NCBI RefSeq assembly: GCF_900105065.1
Contig: NZ_LT629749.1
Span: forward strand, 4,278,001 to 4,342,000
Direction: 5' to 3'
Length of the DNA stretch: 64,000 nucleotides
DNA from: Friedmanniella luteola
Lineage (GTDB): Bacteria > Actinomycetota > Actinomycetes > Propionibacteriales > Propionibacteriaceae
Shown in pieces: positions 38,839-45,780 of this stretch. A program made the translations under genes and the position numbers. A model generated the notes under the pieces. That model had not been told where the DNA came from. It searched no databases and saw only the letters and a program-made list of their open reading frames with translations. Positions within the stretch are counted from its first letter, which is position 1. Each line of letters begins with the position of its first letter.

Positions 38839-39546
38839 TCAGGAGGTCTTCTCAGGTGAGGTCGGGTCGGGGGCGGGAACGGCGGTGGGGGCGGCCGCGG
38901 GAGCCGTCGGCCGCAGCTCGACGACGTGGGTGCCGGGCGGCAGGGACGCGGCCTCGGTGGTGCTGACCACGAGGGTCTGCCCGGCGGCGCACAGCCGGGC
39001 GAGCGCTTCCAGCAGCCGCCGCTGGTCGGCGAGGTCGAGGGCGCGGTCGGCGTCGTCGAGCAGCACCAGGTCGGCGGGCCGGACCAGCGCGAGCCCCACG
39101 CAGAGCAGGGCCCGGTCGTAGGCGCTCAGCTCGTCCACCAGCGCGGAGCGGTCGGACGTGGTGCCGAGGACCTCCTCCGCCCGCGCGACGGCCGCGGCGG
39201 CCACGCGGTCGGGCACGCCGTCGACCAGGGCGCGCTCGGTGATCGACTCCCCGACGGTGAGCCGGCCCTCGGGCTGCACCAGCGTGCCCAGCCGGGCGAC
39301 CGCGGTGCGGACCCGCAGGTCGCGGGGACGGCTGCGGAGGCTCCGCTCCCCCAGCCGCACGGTTCCGGTGAGTCCGCGCACCCGTCCGCCGAGGGCCAGC
39401 AGCAGCGCCGAGCGTCCGCTGCCCGACGGCCCGACGACGGCGGTGAGCGCCCCGCGCGGGACCGTGAAGGACAGGTCCGTGAAGACCGGGCCGGACGGCG
39501 TCCGCAGGCCCAGCCCGTCGACCTCGAGGAGGGGGCGGGTGCTCAT
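38839..39546 (-). CDS. ABC ATPase-like protein with changed catalytic motifs
   Basis: The 235-residue product has the ABC ATPase outline, but each key motif is altered. Walker A is GPSGSGRS with Arg45 in place of Lys. The signature is LSAYD (140-144) in place of LSGGQ. Walker B ends in Asp164-Asp165, replacing the catalytic Glu, and the switch has Thr197 in place of His (VVSTTEAA). It may still bind nucleotide weakly but is unlikely to turn it over well. ATG at 39546 overlaps the TetR stop as ATGA, and its stop is one base from the YhgE/Pip start. The Pro/Ala-rich tail is unremarkable. Confidence 0.82.
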   Translation of the reverse strand: MSTRPLLEVDGLGLRTPSGPVFTDLSFTVPRGALTAVVGPSGSGRSALLLALGGRVRGLTGTVRLGERSLRSRPRDLRVRTAVARLGTLVQPEGRLTVGESITERALVDGVPDRVAAAAVARAEEVLGTTSDRSALVDELSAYDRALLCVGLALVRPADLVLLDDADRALDLADQRRLLEALARLCAAGQTLVVSTTEAASLPPGTHVVELRPTAPAAAPTAVPAPDPTSPEKTS

Positions 39547-40163
39547 GCCAGGATGCCGGTCATCACGTGGGTGAGGATCGCCTCGACCAGGTCCGCGGGG
39601 AACGCCTCGGGCGCCGTGGCGTGCTCGACGGCGAGGCTGTTGACGGTGGTCAGCAGCAGGGTGGCCGCCACGGTCAGGTCGAGGCCGTCGGGGACCCCGA
39701 AGCGGTCGGCCACGCCGCGGAGCAGCTCCTCCAGCTCCAGCCGCTGCCGCAGCCGCAGACCGGAGTAGACGGCGGCCAGCTCCGGGTCGCGGGCGGCCAG
39801 CCCGCGGAACTCGGCCAGCAGCGCGGGCAGCGGGCCCCGGACGACCCCGCGGGTGAGGGACGCGGCGACCGCGCGGGGGGCGTCGCTGCCGGGCACGTCG
39901 ACGGCGGCGAGCGCGTCGCTCAGGGCGCCGCCGACCAGCTCGGTGAACTGCTCGGCGAAGACGGCCGCGAACAGCTGCGGCTTGCCGCCGAAGTTGGAGT
40001 AGACGGCGCCCTTGGTGAAGCCGGCCGACGCCGCGATGGCCGTGACCGAGACGTCGGCGTAGGAGTGCGCGGCGAACGCCTCGGCGGCGGCCTGGATGAC
40101 CTGGGCGCGGACGTCGGCGCGACGGGGTCGGCTCCGGGTCTGGCGGGTGGTCTCGGTGCTCAT
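39543..40163 (-). CDS. TetR-family transcriptional repressor
   Basis: The 206-residue product has an N-terminal helix-turn-helix (AQVIQAAAEAFAAHSYADVSVTAIAASAGFTKGAVYSNFGGKPQLFAAVF) followed by a helical ligand domain with no recognisable ligand type. GAVYSNFGGK is the typical DNA-contact end of the family. ATG at 40163 follows GGAGG. It heads the operon with the ABC-like and YhgE/Pip genes, and two matching palindromic sites lie directly upstream, so it most likely represses its own operon until an unknown compound binds. Confidence 0.92.
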   Translation of the reverse strand: MSTETTRQTRSRPRRADVRAQVIQAAAEAFAAHSYADVSVTAIAASAGFTKGAVYSNFGGKPQLFAAVFAEQFTELVGGALSDALAAVDVPGSDAPRAVAASLTRGVVRGPLPALLAEFRGLAARDPELAAVYSGLRLRQRLELEELLRGVADRFGVPDGLDLTVAATLLLTTVNSLAVEHATAPEAFPADLVEAILTHVMTGILA

Positions 40164-40174
40164 GCGCCTCCTTC

Positions 40175-40189
40175 GATACCCAGAGTATC
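40175..40189. promoter_or_regulatory. TetR operator 1
   Basis: GATAC-CCAGA-GTATC is a perfect palindrome with a 5-base centre, 12 bp upstream of the TetR start. Its core ATACCCAGAGTAT matches 12 of 13 bases of operator 2 read on the other strand. Confidence 0.7.
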
Positions 40190-40207
40190 CGACGTCGGAC
40201 CCGTTCC

Positions 40208-40220
40208 ATACTCGGGGTAT
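40208..40220. promoter_or_regulatory. TetR operator 2
   Basis: ATAC-TCGGG-GTAT; on the minus strand ATACCCCGAGTAT, almost the same as operator 1. The centres of the two sites are 32 bp apart, about three helical turns. Confidence 0.65.
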
Positions 40221-40281
40221 CGAACGCCTCCACTGCGCTCCGGACCGGTGGTCGCACCTGGCCACCCCGCGCGCGCGGTGA

Positions 40282-40287
40282 CAGGGT
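40282..40287 (+). promoter_or_regulatory. -10-like box of the DinB-like gene
   Basis: CAGGGT ends 6 bases before the GTG at 40294, suggesting a leaderless transcript. Confidence 0.4.
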
Positions 40288-40293
40288 GAGGCC

Positions 40294-41043
40294 GTGACGG
40301 ACCACCTGCGCGTCGACCTGAGCCACAGCCGCTTCGAGGAGGTCGACTTCAGCCGGTCGCGCTTCCACAACGTCTACTTCCGGGACACCGTGATCCGGGG
40401 CGCCTGGCTGGAGCGGGTGGAGATCGACGGCTACCTCGAGGACGTGACGGTCAACGGGGTGGAGATCGGTCCGCTGGTCGAGGCCGAGCTGGACCGCCGC
40501 GACCCCGACCGCGCCCTCGTGCGCCCGACCGGTGCCGAGGGGTTCCGGCAGGCGTGGGATGTCGTCGGCCGCCGCTGGGAGGTCGCGGTGCAGCGCGCCC
40601 GGGCGCTCCCCGAGGACCTGCTGCACGAACGCGTCGACGGCGAGTGGTCCTTCGTCGAGACGCTGCGGCACCTGGTGTTCGCCACCGACGCCTGGGTGCT
40701 CCGGGCCGTCCTGGGCGACCCGGCGCCGTACCACCCGCTCGGCCTCGCCCACACCGAGATGCCGGCCGACACCCCGGGCGTCCCCCACGAGGGCGCGGTC
40801 CGGCCCTCCCTCGAGGAGGTCCTCGCCGTGCGCGCCGGCCGGGTGGCGACGGTGGCGCAGGTGCTGCGCGAGCTGACCGACGATCGGCTCGACGCCATGA
40901 CGGCGCCGGTGCTGGAGCCCGGCTACCCGGAGCCCGGGCCGCACCCGCTGCGCCGCTGCCTGGGCGCGGTGGTGAGCGAGGAGTGGATGCACCGGGAGTA
41001 CGCGGAGCGCGACCTCGCCCACCTCGAGCGGCGGTCGACGTGA
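40294..41043 (+). CDS. Pentapeptide-repeat / DinB-like protein
   Basis: The 249-residue product starts with a short pentapeptide-repeat-like stretch (~5-60; LSHSRFEEVDFSRSRFHNVYFRD) and continues as a DinB-type four-helix bundle. It shows RWEVAVQRARALPEDLLHERVDGEWSFVETLRHLVFATDAWV and, near the end, EEWMHREYAERDLAHLE; His in the LRHLVF and MHREY helices are candidate metal ligands. DinB-like proteins include thiol-dependent transferases and enzymes with unknown partners. GTG at 40294 is directly behind a -10-like box. Confidence 0.85.
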   Translation: MTDHLRVDLSHSRFEEVDFSRSRFHNVYFRDTVIRGAWLERVEIDGYLEDVTVNGVEIGPLVEAELDRRDPDRALVRPTGAEGFRQAWDVVGRRWEVAVQRARALPEDLLHERVDGEWSFVETLRHLVFATDAWVLRAVLGDPAPYHPLGLAHTEMPADTPGVPHEGAVRPSLEEVLAVRAGRVATVAQVLRELTDDRLDAMTAPVLEPGYPEPGPHPLRRCLGAVVSEEWMHREYAERDLAHLERRST

Positions 41044-41080
41044 CCCACGCGGCGGGTGCCGGGCCGCCCCGCGGTCCAGG

Positions 41081-41599
41081 TCAGCTCGCGGTCTCCCAGT
41101 AGCGCCAGCCCTCCTGGTTGGTCGGGAACTTGATGGTCCCGCGGCCGGCCACCTTGACGGTGCACTGCTCGGTGTCGATGTACTTCACCCAGGTGACCTT
41201 CTTGCCCCAGGCGACGTACTGGGCGTGGCCGTACTTGCCCTTGCTGATCCGGTGCGAGTAGTTGTGGGTCACGGTGGAGGAGTTGGTCCGGGTCAGCGAC
41301 GCGCTGACCGACACCTTCGCCCGGGCCAGGACCGCGCCGACCTCGGTCTCCGCCCCGGCCGTCACCTGGTACGAGGCGGACTTGGTGAAGTCCTTGCTGA
41401 CGCTCAGCGTCCCGCCCCGGCCGTCCTTGAAGGTCGGGATGCCCTTGAACGGCACGTAGGTGGACGTCCCCTTCACCGAGTAGCGGATGTCGTAGGGGCA
41501 ACGGGCCTGGGCCTCCTGGGGCACGCCGCCCGCGACGAGGCCGGCACCGGCGAGCAGGGTGGTCGTGGCGATGGCCACCAGTCGACGGACGCGGATCAC
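41081..41599 (-). CDS. Secreted protein of unknown function
   Basis: The 172-residue product begins with a signal peptide (VIRVRRLVAIATTTLLAGAGLVAGG, probable cleavage after AQA). The mature part is rich in Ser, Thr, Lys and Tyr, with two cysteines only (RCPYDIRY and EQCTVKV), which could form a disulfide. Alternating patterns such as VGAVLARAKVSVSASLTRTNSSTVTHNYSHR suggest a beta-rich fold. I do not recognise a family. GTG at 41599 is chosen because GAGGAG lies at the right distance; the GTG at 41605 overlaps that site. Confidence 0.72.
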   Translation of the reverse strand: MIRVRRLVAIATTTLLAGAGLVAGGVPQEAQARCPYDIRYSVKGTSTYVPFKGIPTFKDGRGGTLSVSKDFTKSASYQVTAGAETEVGAVLARAKVSVSASLTRTNSSTVTHNYSHRISKGKYGHAQYVAWGKKVTWVKYIDTEQCTVKVAGRGTIKFPTNQEGWRYWETAS

Positions 41600-41905
41600 G
41601 GGCACTCCTCAGGGGTCGTGGGCACGAGCTGCGAAGGACGGCCGGCACAGGCCCGGCCTGCGCGGGTGCGCCGCACGCTACCGGCACCGGCGGGTCAGGG
41701 CGGCGGCTTCAGCCCATCGACCTCACGGAGTCCTCCACCCGACGGAGCCGGCCTCCTCGCCCAGCCCACTCCTCGGCGAGGTCGGCGCGACCGTGCCGAG
41801 CCCCCGACGACGCGGGCGAGCCGTCGGCGGGTGCGGATTCTGGCCATGCCGCTCGTTCCCCCAGCGGCGCTAGCGTCCGGAGATCGCCTCGTCGAAGGGG
41901 ACTTC

Positions 41906-43228
41906 GTGGCCACAGGTCAGGGGCACCGGAGCCGTGGCGGTCCGCGTCCACCGTCCCGAGCACCAGGCGCTCCGGGTCCGGGCCCGCACCCGACCACCCC
42001 ACGACCGCCGGCGCCGACGGGCCCCGCCACGAGCGCGGCCGAGCGCCTGGACGAAGGTCCCACCCGGGCCTCCCGCAGGCTCCTGCTGCTGCTGATCTCG
42101 CTCGCGGCGACCACCCTGGTGCTCGGCCTGGTCCGCGGCCCCGTCGGTGCAGACCGGCTGGCACCGGGGCCGGCGGCCGCCACGACCAGCACCCCAGGAC
42201 CGTCGACGGCGTCCTCCCCACCAGCACCACGGCCCGCAGCTCCCCCCTCGGGCCCCGTCACCTTGTGGCCGGTCGGACCCGGCGACGGGGACCGCCGCTC
42301 CCGAGCGGACCTGCCCGCCGGGACCCTGTACGCACGGTCACCGGACCAGCTCTACGCGATCGACGTCGCGAGCGGCGCCACCGTCGTCACCCCCGTGGCG
42401 ATCACCACGGGTCGTCCCGTGTCGATGATCGCCACGAGCGACGGGGTCGTCCTGGATCCCCAGGACGGCACCCCGGGGGTGGTGGTCCGTGACGGCCGTC
42501 GGCCCGTCGGGCTCCCCGGACGGCTGGAGCGAGCCGCCGCCCTGCTTCCGGGGCCGTCCGGGCACCTGTGGGTGCTGCGACGCGTCGGGAGGGCGCCGTC
42601 CTTCACCTCAGCGACCCTGGTCGACGAGCGCGGGCACCGGGACGGACCCCACCTCTACACGAGCGGGCGGTACGGCCCTGACGGGTCCGGGGGACTGCTG
42701 GTCTGGAACGGCGCCGGCGTCTGGCAGCGCTACCCGCCCCCGGCCCGGCGGCTGACGACCGGCCGCGTCACCGCCGTCGGCCTCCACCACCTCCAGGTCC
42801 TCGAGTGCGACGCCGGCCGCGGCTGCCGGGAGTTCCTCGTCGACCGGAGGCACGACCGCCGGACCGCCCTGCCCGGCCACGACCCCAGCTACGGCGAAGG
42901 CGTCCTCTCCCCCCGCGGCACCCGGTTGGCCGGCTCCCGTGGCTACGGCGCCCGGGAGCCGGGCACCACCGTGGTCCGCGTGGCCGACGGCACGGTCCTG
43001 CACGTCTTCCCCGGACCGCCCGGCCTCTCCACCGGACCGCTCGGGTCGCTGGTCTGGCTGTCGGAGCGGTGGCTCGCGGCGCTCCACGGCGGCCGCCTCA
43101 CGTTCTACGACAGCCGGCACGACCACACGATCGACTTCCCGGTCGGCCACCTCCGGCAGCTGGCGTGGCGACCCGCTCCCGACGCACCCGGGACGCCGGC
43201 CGCACGACCGGTGACGTCGTCGAGGTAG
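41906..43228 (+). CDS. Single-pass membrane protein with propeller-like extracellular domain
   Basis: The 440-residue product has a Pro/Gly-rich cytoplasmic start of ~50 residues, a membrane helix (RLLLLLISLAATTLVLGLV) and a Pro/Ser linker. The extracellular part has repeated strands of the kind seen in WD/YVTN-type propellers: LYARSPDQLYAIDVASGATVV, SGHLWVLRR, GGLLVWNGAGVWQRY and TRLAGSRGYG. No enzyme motif is visible. GTG at 41906 has AAGGGG upstream and a TAGCGT -10 box at 41871-41876. The 306-bp spacer to the secreted-protein gene holds only this promoter. Confidence 0.7.
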   Translation: MATGQGHRSRGGPRPPSRAPGAPGPGPHPTTPRPPAPTGPATSAAERLDEGPTRASRRLLLLLISLAATTLVLGLVRGPVGADRLAPGPAAATTSTPGPSTASSPPAPRPAAPPSGPVTLWPVGPGDGDRRSRADLPAGTLYARSPDQLYAIDVASGATVVTPVAITTGRPVSMIATSDGVVLDPQDGTPGVVVRDGRRPVGLPGRLERAAALLPGPSGHLWVLRRVGRAPSFTSATLVDERGHRDGPHLYTSGRYGPDGSGGLLVWNGAGVWQRYPPPARRLTTGRVTAVGLHHLQVLECDAGRGCREFLVDRRHDRRTALPGHDPSYGEGVLSPRGTRLAGSRGYGAREPGTTVVRVADGTVLHVFPGPPGLSTGPLGSLVWLSERWLAALHGGRLTFYDSRHDHTIDFPVGHLRQLAWRPAPDAPGTPAARPVTSSR

Positions 43229-43278
43229 CGGGCAGCAGGGTGCGGGCGTCGCGGCCGGCGCCGGTGACACCGGCGGAG

Positions 43279-43734
43279 CTAGGCCGGAGGGGTCCCCCGG
43301 AGGTGCTCCACCAGGTCGAGCAGCGCGGGGGCGGCGGCGGTGACGGCATCGCGCGACGTCGGGGGGAGCTCCAGCAGGGCGTCGGAGATCACCTCGATGC
43401 GCCGTGCGGCCGCAGCCCTCATCTGCCGGTCGCCCTCGGCGGTGGCCACGACCAAGATCTTCCGGCCGCTGTCGGGGTGGTCGGTCCGGGTCACCAGCCC
43501 CAGGTCGCTCAGGCCGTCGACGATGCGGCTCATGGTGGGACCGGCGACGTCCTCGGCACGCGCCAGGTCCCCGAGGGTGCAGGGGCCGCCGAAGACGACC
43601 ACGGACAGGGCGCTGAGCCGCGCGGGCGTCAGGCCCGACAGCCGGTCGGTGGCGCGCATCCCGCGCAGCAGGTGGATGGCGGCCGCGTTGAGAGCGGAGG
43701 CGGTCGGCCGCAGATCCCCCTTGCCGTCCCCCAC
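43279..43734 (-). CDS. MarR-family transcriptional regulator
   Basis: The 151-residue product has a MarR fold: helical start, winged helix (LTPARLSALSVVVFGGPCTLGDLARAEDVAGPTMSRIVDGLSDLGLV) and the wing TDHPDSGRKILVVATAEG, then a dimer helix. It is divergent from a VOC protein gene with 58 bp between the starts, which hold repeated operator-like sequences covering its own -10 box, so it should repress both genes. GTG at 43734 lies 6 bases after TACGAT, a leaderless arrangement. Confidence 0.92.
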   Translation of the reverse strand: MGDGKGDLRPTASALNAAAIHLLRGMRATDRLSGLTPARLSALSVVVFGGPCTLGDLARAEDVAGPTMSRIVDGLSDLGLVTRTDHPDSGRKILVVATAEGDRQMRAAAARRIEVISDALLELPPTSRDAVTAAAPALLDLVEHLRGTPPA

Positions 43735-43740
43735 GGACGT

Positions 43741-43746
43741 ATCGTA
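43741..43746 (-). promoter_or_regulatory. -10 box of the MarR gene
   Basis: TACGAT on the minus strand ends 6 bases before the GTG start at 43734 and overlaps the first operator copy. Confidence 0.5.
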
Positions 43747-43771
43747 GCATCCCTAACTGTTAGCATCCCTA
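43745..43771. promoter_or_regulatory. MarR operator
   Basis: TAGCATCCCTA occurs twice as a direct repeat (43745-43755 and 43761-43771, 16 bp apart), with the perfect palindrome CTAAC-T-GTTAG (43753-43763) spanning the join. TAGCAT at 43762-43767 may be the -10 box of the plus-strand VOC gene. Confidence 0.65.
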
Positions 43772-43792
43772 CGACGAGCCGAGGAGGCCTCG

Positions 43793-44185
43793 ATGACCGT
43801 CCTGCAGATCGCCCAGCACGCCGAGGACCTGCAGCGTGCCACCCGCTTCTACGCCGACCTGCTCGGCCGGCCGCCGGCGGCGGTCTACGACCCACCGGGC
43901 CTGGCCTTCTTCGTGCTGGACGGCATGCGGCTGCTGCTCGACCGCGGCGCCCCGTCCGCGCTGCACTACTTCGCGGTGGACGACCTCCCGGCCACCGTCG
44001 AACGGCTGCGGGAGCGCGGGGTGACCATCGACACCGAGCCGCACGTGATCTTCAGCCACGCCGACCCGACGCTCGGACCGGCCGGCACCGATGAGTGGCA
44101 GGCGTTCCTCACCGACAGCGAGGGCAATGCGGTCGGCCTGGTCGAGCAGCGCCCCGTCCCGGTCGGAGCGGACGCTCCTCGCTGA
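43793..44185 (+). CDS. VOC-family protein (glyoxalase/bleomycin-resistance fold)
   Basis: The 130-residue product has the paired beta-alpha-beta-beta-beta modules of VOC proteins: VLQIAQHAEDLQRATRFYADLLG, AFFVLDGMRLLLD, LHYFAVDDLPATVERLRERGV and AFLTDSEGNAVGLVEQ. His8 and the terminal Glu are plausible metal ligands. Members detoxify, isomerise or bind small molecules; no specific substrate is apparent. ATG at 43793 follows AGGAGG. Control by the divergent MarR gene suggests induction by a toxic compound. Confidence 0.88.
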   Translation: MTVLQIAQHAEDLQRATRFYADLLGRPPAAVYDPPGLAFFVLDGMRLLLDRGAPSALHYFAVDDLPATVERLRERGVTIDTEPHVIFSHADPTLGPAGTDEWQAFLTDSEGNAVGLVEQRPVPVGADAPR

Positions 44186-44338
44186 GCCGACGGGACGACT
44201 CGTGCGCTGGTGAGGGCGCCGCCACCGGCAGGGGTCGTGCTGCGGCGCGGCGCGGGCAGGGGAACGGACGCTGCACTGTCGGGCCCTGAAGCCGACCCGA
44301 GCACTGAGGGGCGGGTCCGGCCGGGGACGAGCGTCTGG

Positions 44339-44409
44339 AGCGGACGACGGGAATCGAACCCGCATTCTCAGCTTGGGAAGCTGATGTACTGCCATTGTAC
44401 GACGTCCGC
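44339..44409 (-). tRNA. tRNA-Gly (anticodon CCC)
   Basis: Read on the minus strand, GCGGACG pairs with CGTCCGC at the acceptor end. The D arm GTAC/GTAC, anticodon stem TCAGC/GCTGA with loop TTCCCAA (anticodon CCC at positions 34-36) and T arm GCGGG-TTCGAAT-CCCGT complete a 71-nt cloverleaf. The discriminator base is U, and CCA is encoded at 44338-44336. A possible -10 box TACAGT lies at 44436-44431, about 20 bases before the 5' end. It reads GGG codons. Confidence 0.95.
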
Positions 44410-44539
44410 GTGCGGCGAACCGCGACGACAACTGTAGCCCATGAGCCACCCCGAGCCGCCCGCGACGAGTCGTCAGGGTAGTCCCTGAGCTGGCCTGGGC
44501 AGCCCCCGAAAGGTCTCGCCAAGCCGGCTCGGGCGGGCC

Positions 44540-44545
44540 TAGCGT
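44540..44545 (+). promoter_or_regulatory. -10 box, leaderless promoter of the DUF1707 gene
   Basis: TAGCGT ends 7 bases before the ATG at 44553. Confidence 0.55.
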
Positions 44546-44552
44546 GACCGGC

Positions 44553-45248
44553 ATGACCGAGCAGTCGCTGGAACCCACCCACGTCGGACCCGTGGCGGGT
44601 GGACACCTCCGGGCGTCCGACGCCGACCGCGACCAGGTGGCTGAGGTGATGAGCATGGCGTTCGCCGAGGGTCGGCTGAGCCGTGAGGAGTACGACGAGC
44701 GTCTCGACGCCCTGCTGAAGGCCAAGACCTTCGACGACCTGGTGGGGCTCACCCGCGACCTCGTGGTCGTCGGCACCCCCGCCCCCGTCACCGCACCGGC
44801 CGAGCGGCCCGCCTACGCCGTCGAGCACGGCGCCCCCAGCGGTGACGTCGACCGGATGGTCGGCATCTTCGGCGGAGCCGAGCGCAAGGGGAAGTGGCGG
44901 ATCCGCAGCCGCACGCAGGCCTACGCCCTGTTCGGTGGGGTCGACCTGGACCTGCGCGAGGCGGTCTTCGAGAGCCAGGTCGTCGAGATCAGCGGCTTCT
45001 GGTGCTTCGGCGGCCTGGAGATCAAGGTCCCCGCCGGCGTCGAGGTCCGCGACCAGACCTCCGGCATCTTCGGCGGGACCGAGATCCGCGACCTGGGCGA
45101 GCCGCAGCCGGGGGCTCCGGTCATCGTCCTCAAGGGCGTCACCCTCTTCGGCGGTGTCTCGGTCAAGGGCCCCAAGCCCGACCGCAAGACGCGCAAGGCG
45201 CTGGGCCGCAGCGCCCACGGCTGCGGCGGCCACGGCCACGGCCGCTGA
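44553..45248 (+). CDS. DUF1707 protein with LiaF-like C-terminal domain
   Basis: The 231-residue product has a DUF1707 domain at ~20-75 (LRASDADRDQVAEVMSMAFAEGRLSREEYDERLDALLKAKTFDDLVGLTRDL) and a LiaF/YvqF-like beta-helical part (GIFGGAERKGKWRI, YALFGGVDLDLREA, GFWCFGGLEIKVPAGV, GIFGGTEIRD). Repeating FGG units are the LiaF hallmark, where the domain inhibits envelope-stress kinases. The tail is basic and His/Gly-rich (HGCGGHGHGR), a possible metal-binding end. ATG at 44553 is preferred over GTG at 44544 because a TAGCGT box lies over the latter. Confidence 0.88.
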   Translation: MTEQSLEPTHVGPVAGGHLRASDADRDQVAEVMSMAFAEGRLSREEYDERLDALLKAKTFDDLVGLTRDLVVVGTPAPVTAPAERPAYAVEHGAPSGDVDRMVGIFGGAERKGKWRIRSRTQAYALFGGVDLDLREAVFESQVVEISGFWCFGGLEIKVPAGVEVRDQTSGIFGGTEIRDLGEPQPGAPVIVLKGVTLFGGVSVKGPKPDRKTRKALGRSAHGCGGHGHGR

Positions 45249-45273
45249 CGGCGGGGGCAGCCCCGACGCCGCG

Positions 45274-45279
45274 TAGCCT
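45274..45279 (+). promoter_or_regulatory. -10 box before the first PH-domain gene
   Basis: TAGCCT ends 9 bases before the ATG at 45289, which lacks a ribosome site; likely leaderless or nearly so. Confidence 0.5.
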
Positions 45280-45288
45280 GTGGGCGTC

Positions 45289-45780
45289 ATGGACGATCTC
45301 TTCGCACCGCCCGCGTACGCCTGGCAGCGGCTGTCCCCCGCCTACCGCAGCCTGCGGCGGCTGACCACGGTGCTGGTCGCCCCGGTCGTGTTCTCGGTGC
45401 CCGCGCTGGTCCTCGGCCTCGCCTTCGGGCTCTGGTGGGTCTCGCTGGCGCTCTGGGGGGTGGCCGCCGTCATCGTCGTGGTGCGCTGGAGCCTCGTCGA
45501 GCGCACCTGGCGCTCCTGGGGCTACGTCGAGCGCGAGGACGACCTCTACATCACCCACGGCGTCGCGTTCCGCAGCCTGGTCGCGGTGCCGTACGGGCGC
45601 ATGCAGCTGGTCGAGGTGGCCTCCGGTCCGCTGGAGCGGGCCTTCGGCCTGGCCACCGTCTCGCTGAAGACCGCGAGCCCGGAGACCAACGCCACCATCC
45701 CCGGCCTGCCGCCCGAGGAGGCCGCCCGGCTGCGCGACCGGCTGACCGAGCTGGGCGAGGCGCACGCCTCGGGGCTGTGA
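45289..45780 (+). CDS. Bacterial PH-domain membrane protein (YdbS-like)
   Basis: The 163-residue product has two membrane helices (VLVAPVVFSVPALVLGLAFG and WWVSLALWGVAAVIVVV) and a bPH_2 domain (SWGYVEREDDLYITHGVAFRSLVAVPYGRMQLVEVASGPLERAFGLATVSLKTAS). YdbS and YdbT proteins occur as pairs in many bacteria, including the Bacillus amylolysin-resistance role, probably at the membrane. Its stop overlaps the start of the PH-kinase fusion gene (GTGA), so the two are co-translated. Confidence 0.9.
   Translation: MDDLFAPPAYAWQRLSPAYRSLRRLTTVLVAPVVFSVPALVLGLAFGLWWVSLALWGVAAVIVVVRWSLVERTWRSWGYVEREDDLYITHGVAFRSLVAVPYGRMQLVEVASGPLERAFGLATVSLKTASPETNATIPGLPPEEAARLRDRLTELGEAHASGL

Noticed and set aside
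41846-41905. An ATG start for the propeller-like membrane protein at 41846.
   Set aside because: The TAGCGT box at 41871 and AAGGGG before GTG 41906 fit the later start better.
42608-43750. A minus-strand open frame of ~380 codons across the MarR gene and the propeller gene.
   Set aside because: It runs antisense to two supported genes and contains no recognisable domain.
44186-44335. A small RNA or peptide gene between the VOC gene and the tRNA.
   Set aside because: No promoter-like box, start with ribosome site, or stable hairpin could be supported in the 150 bp.
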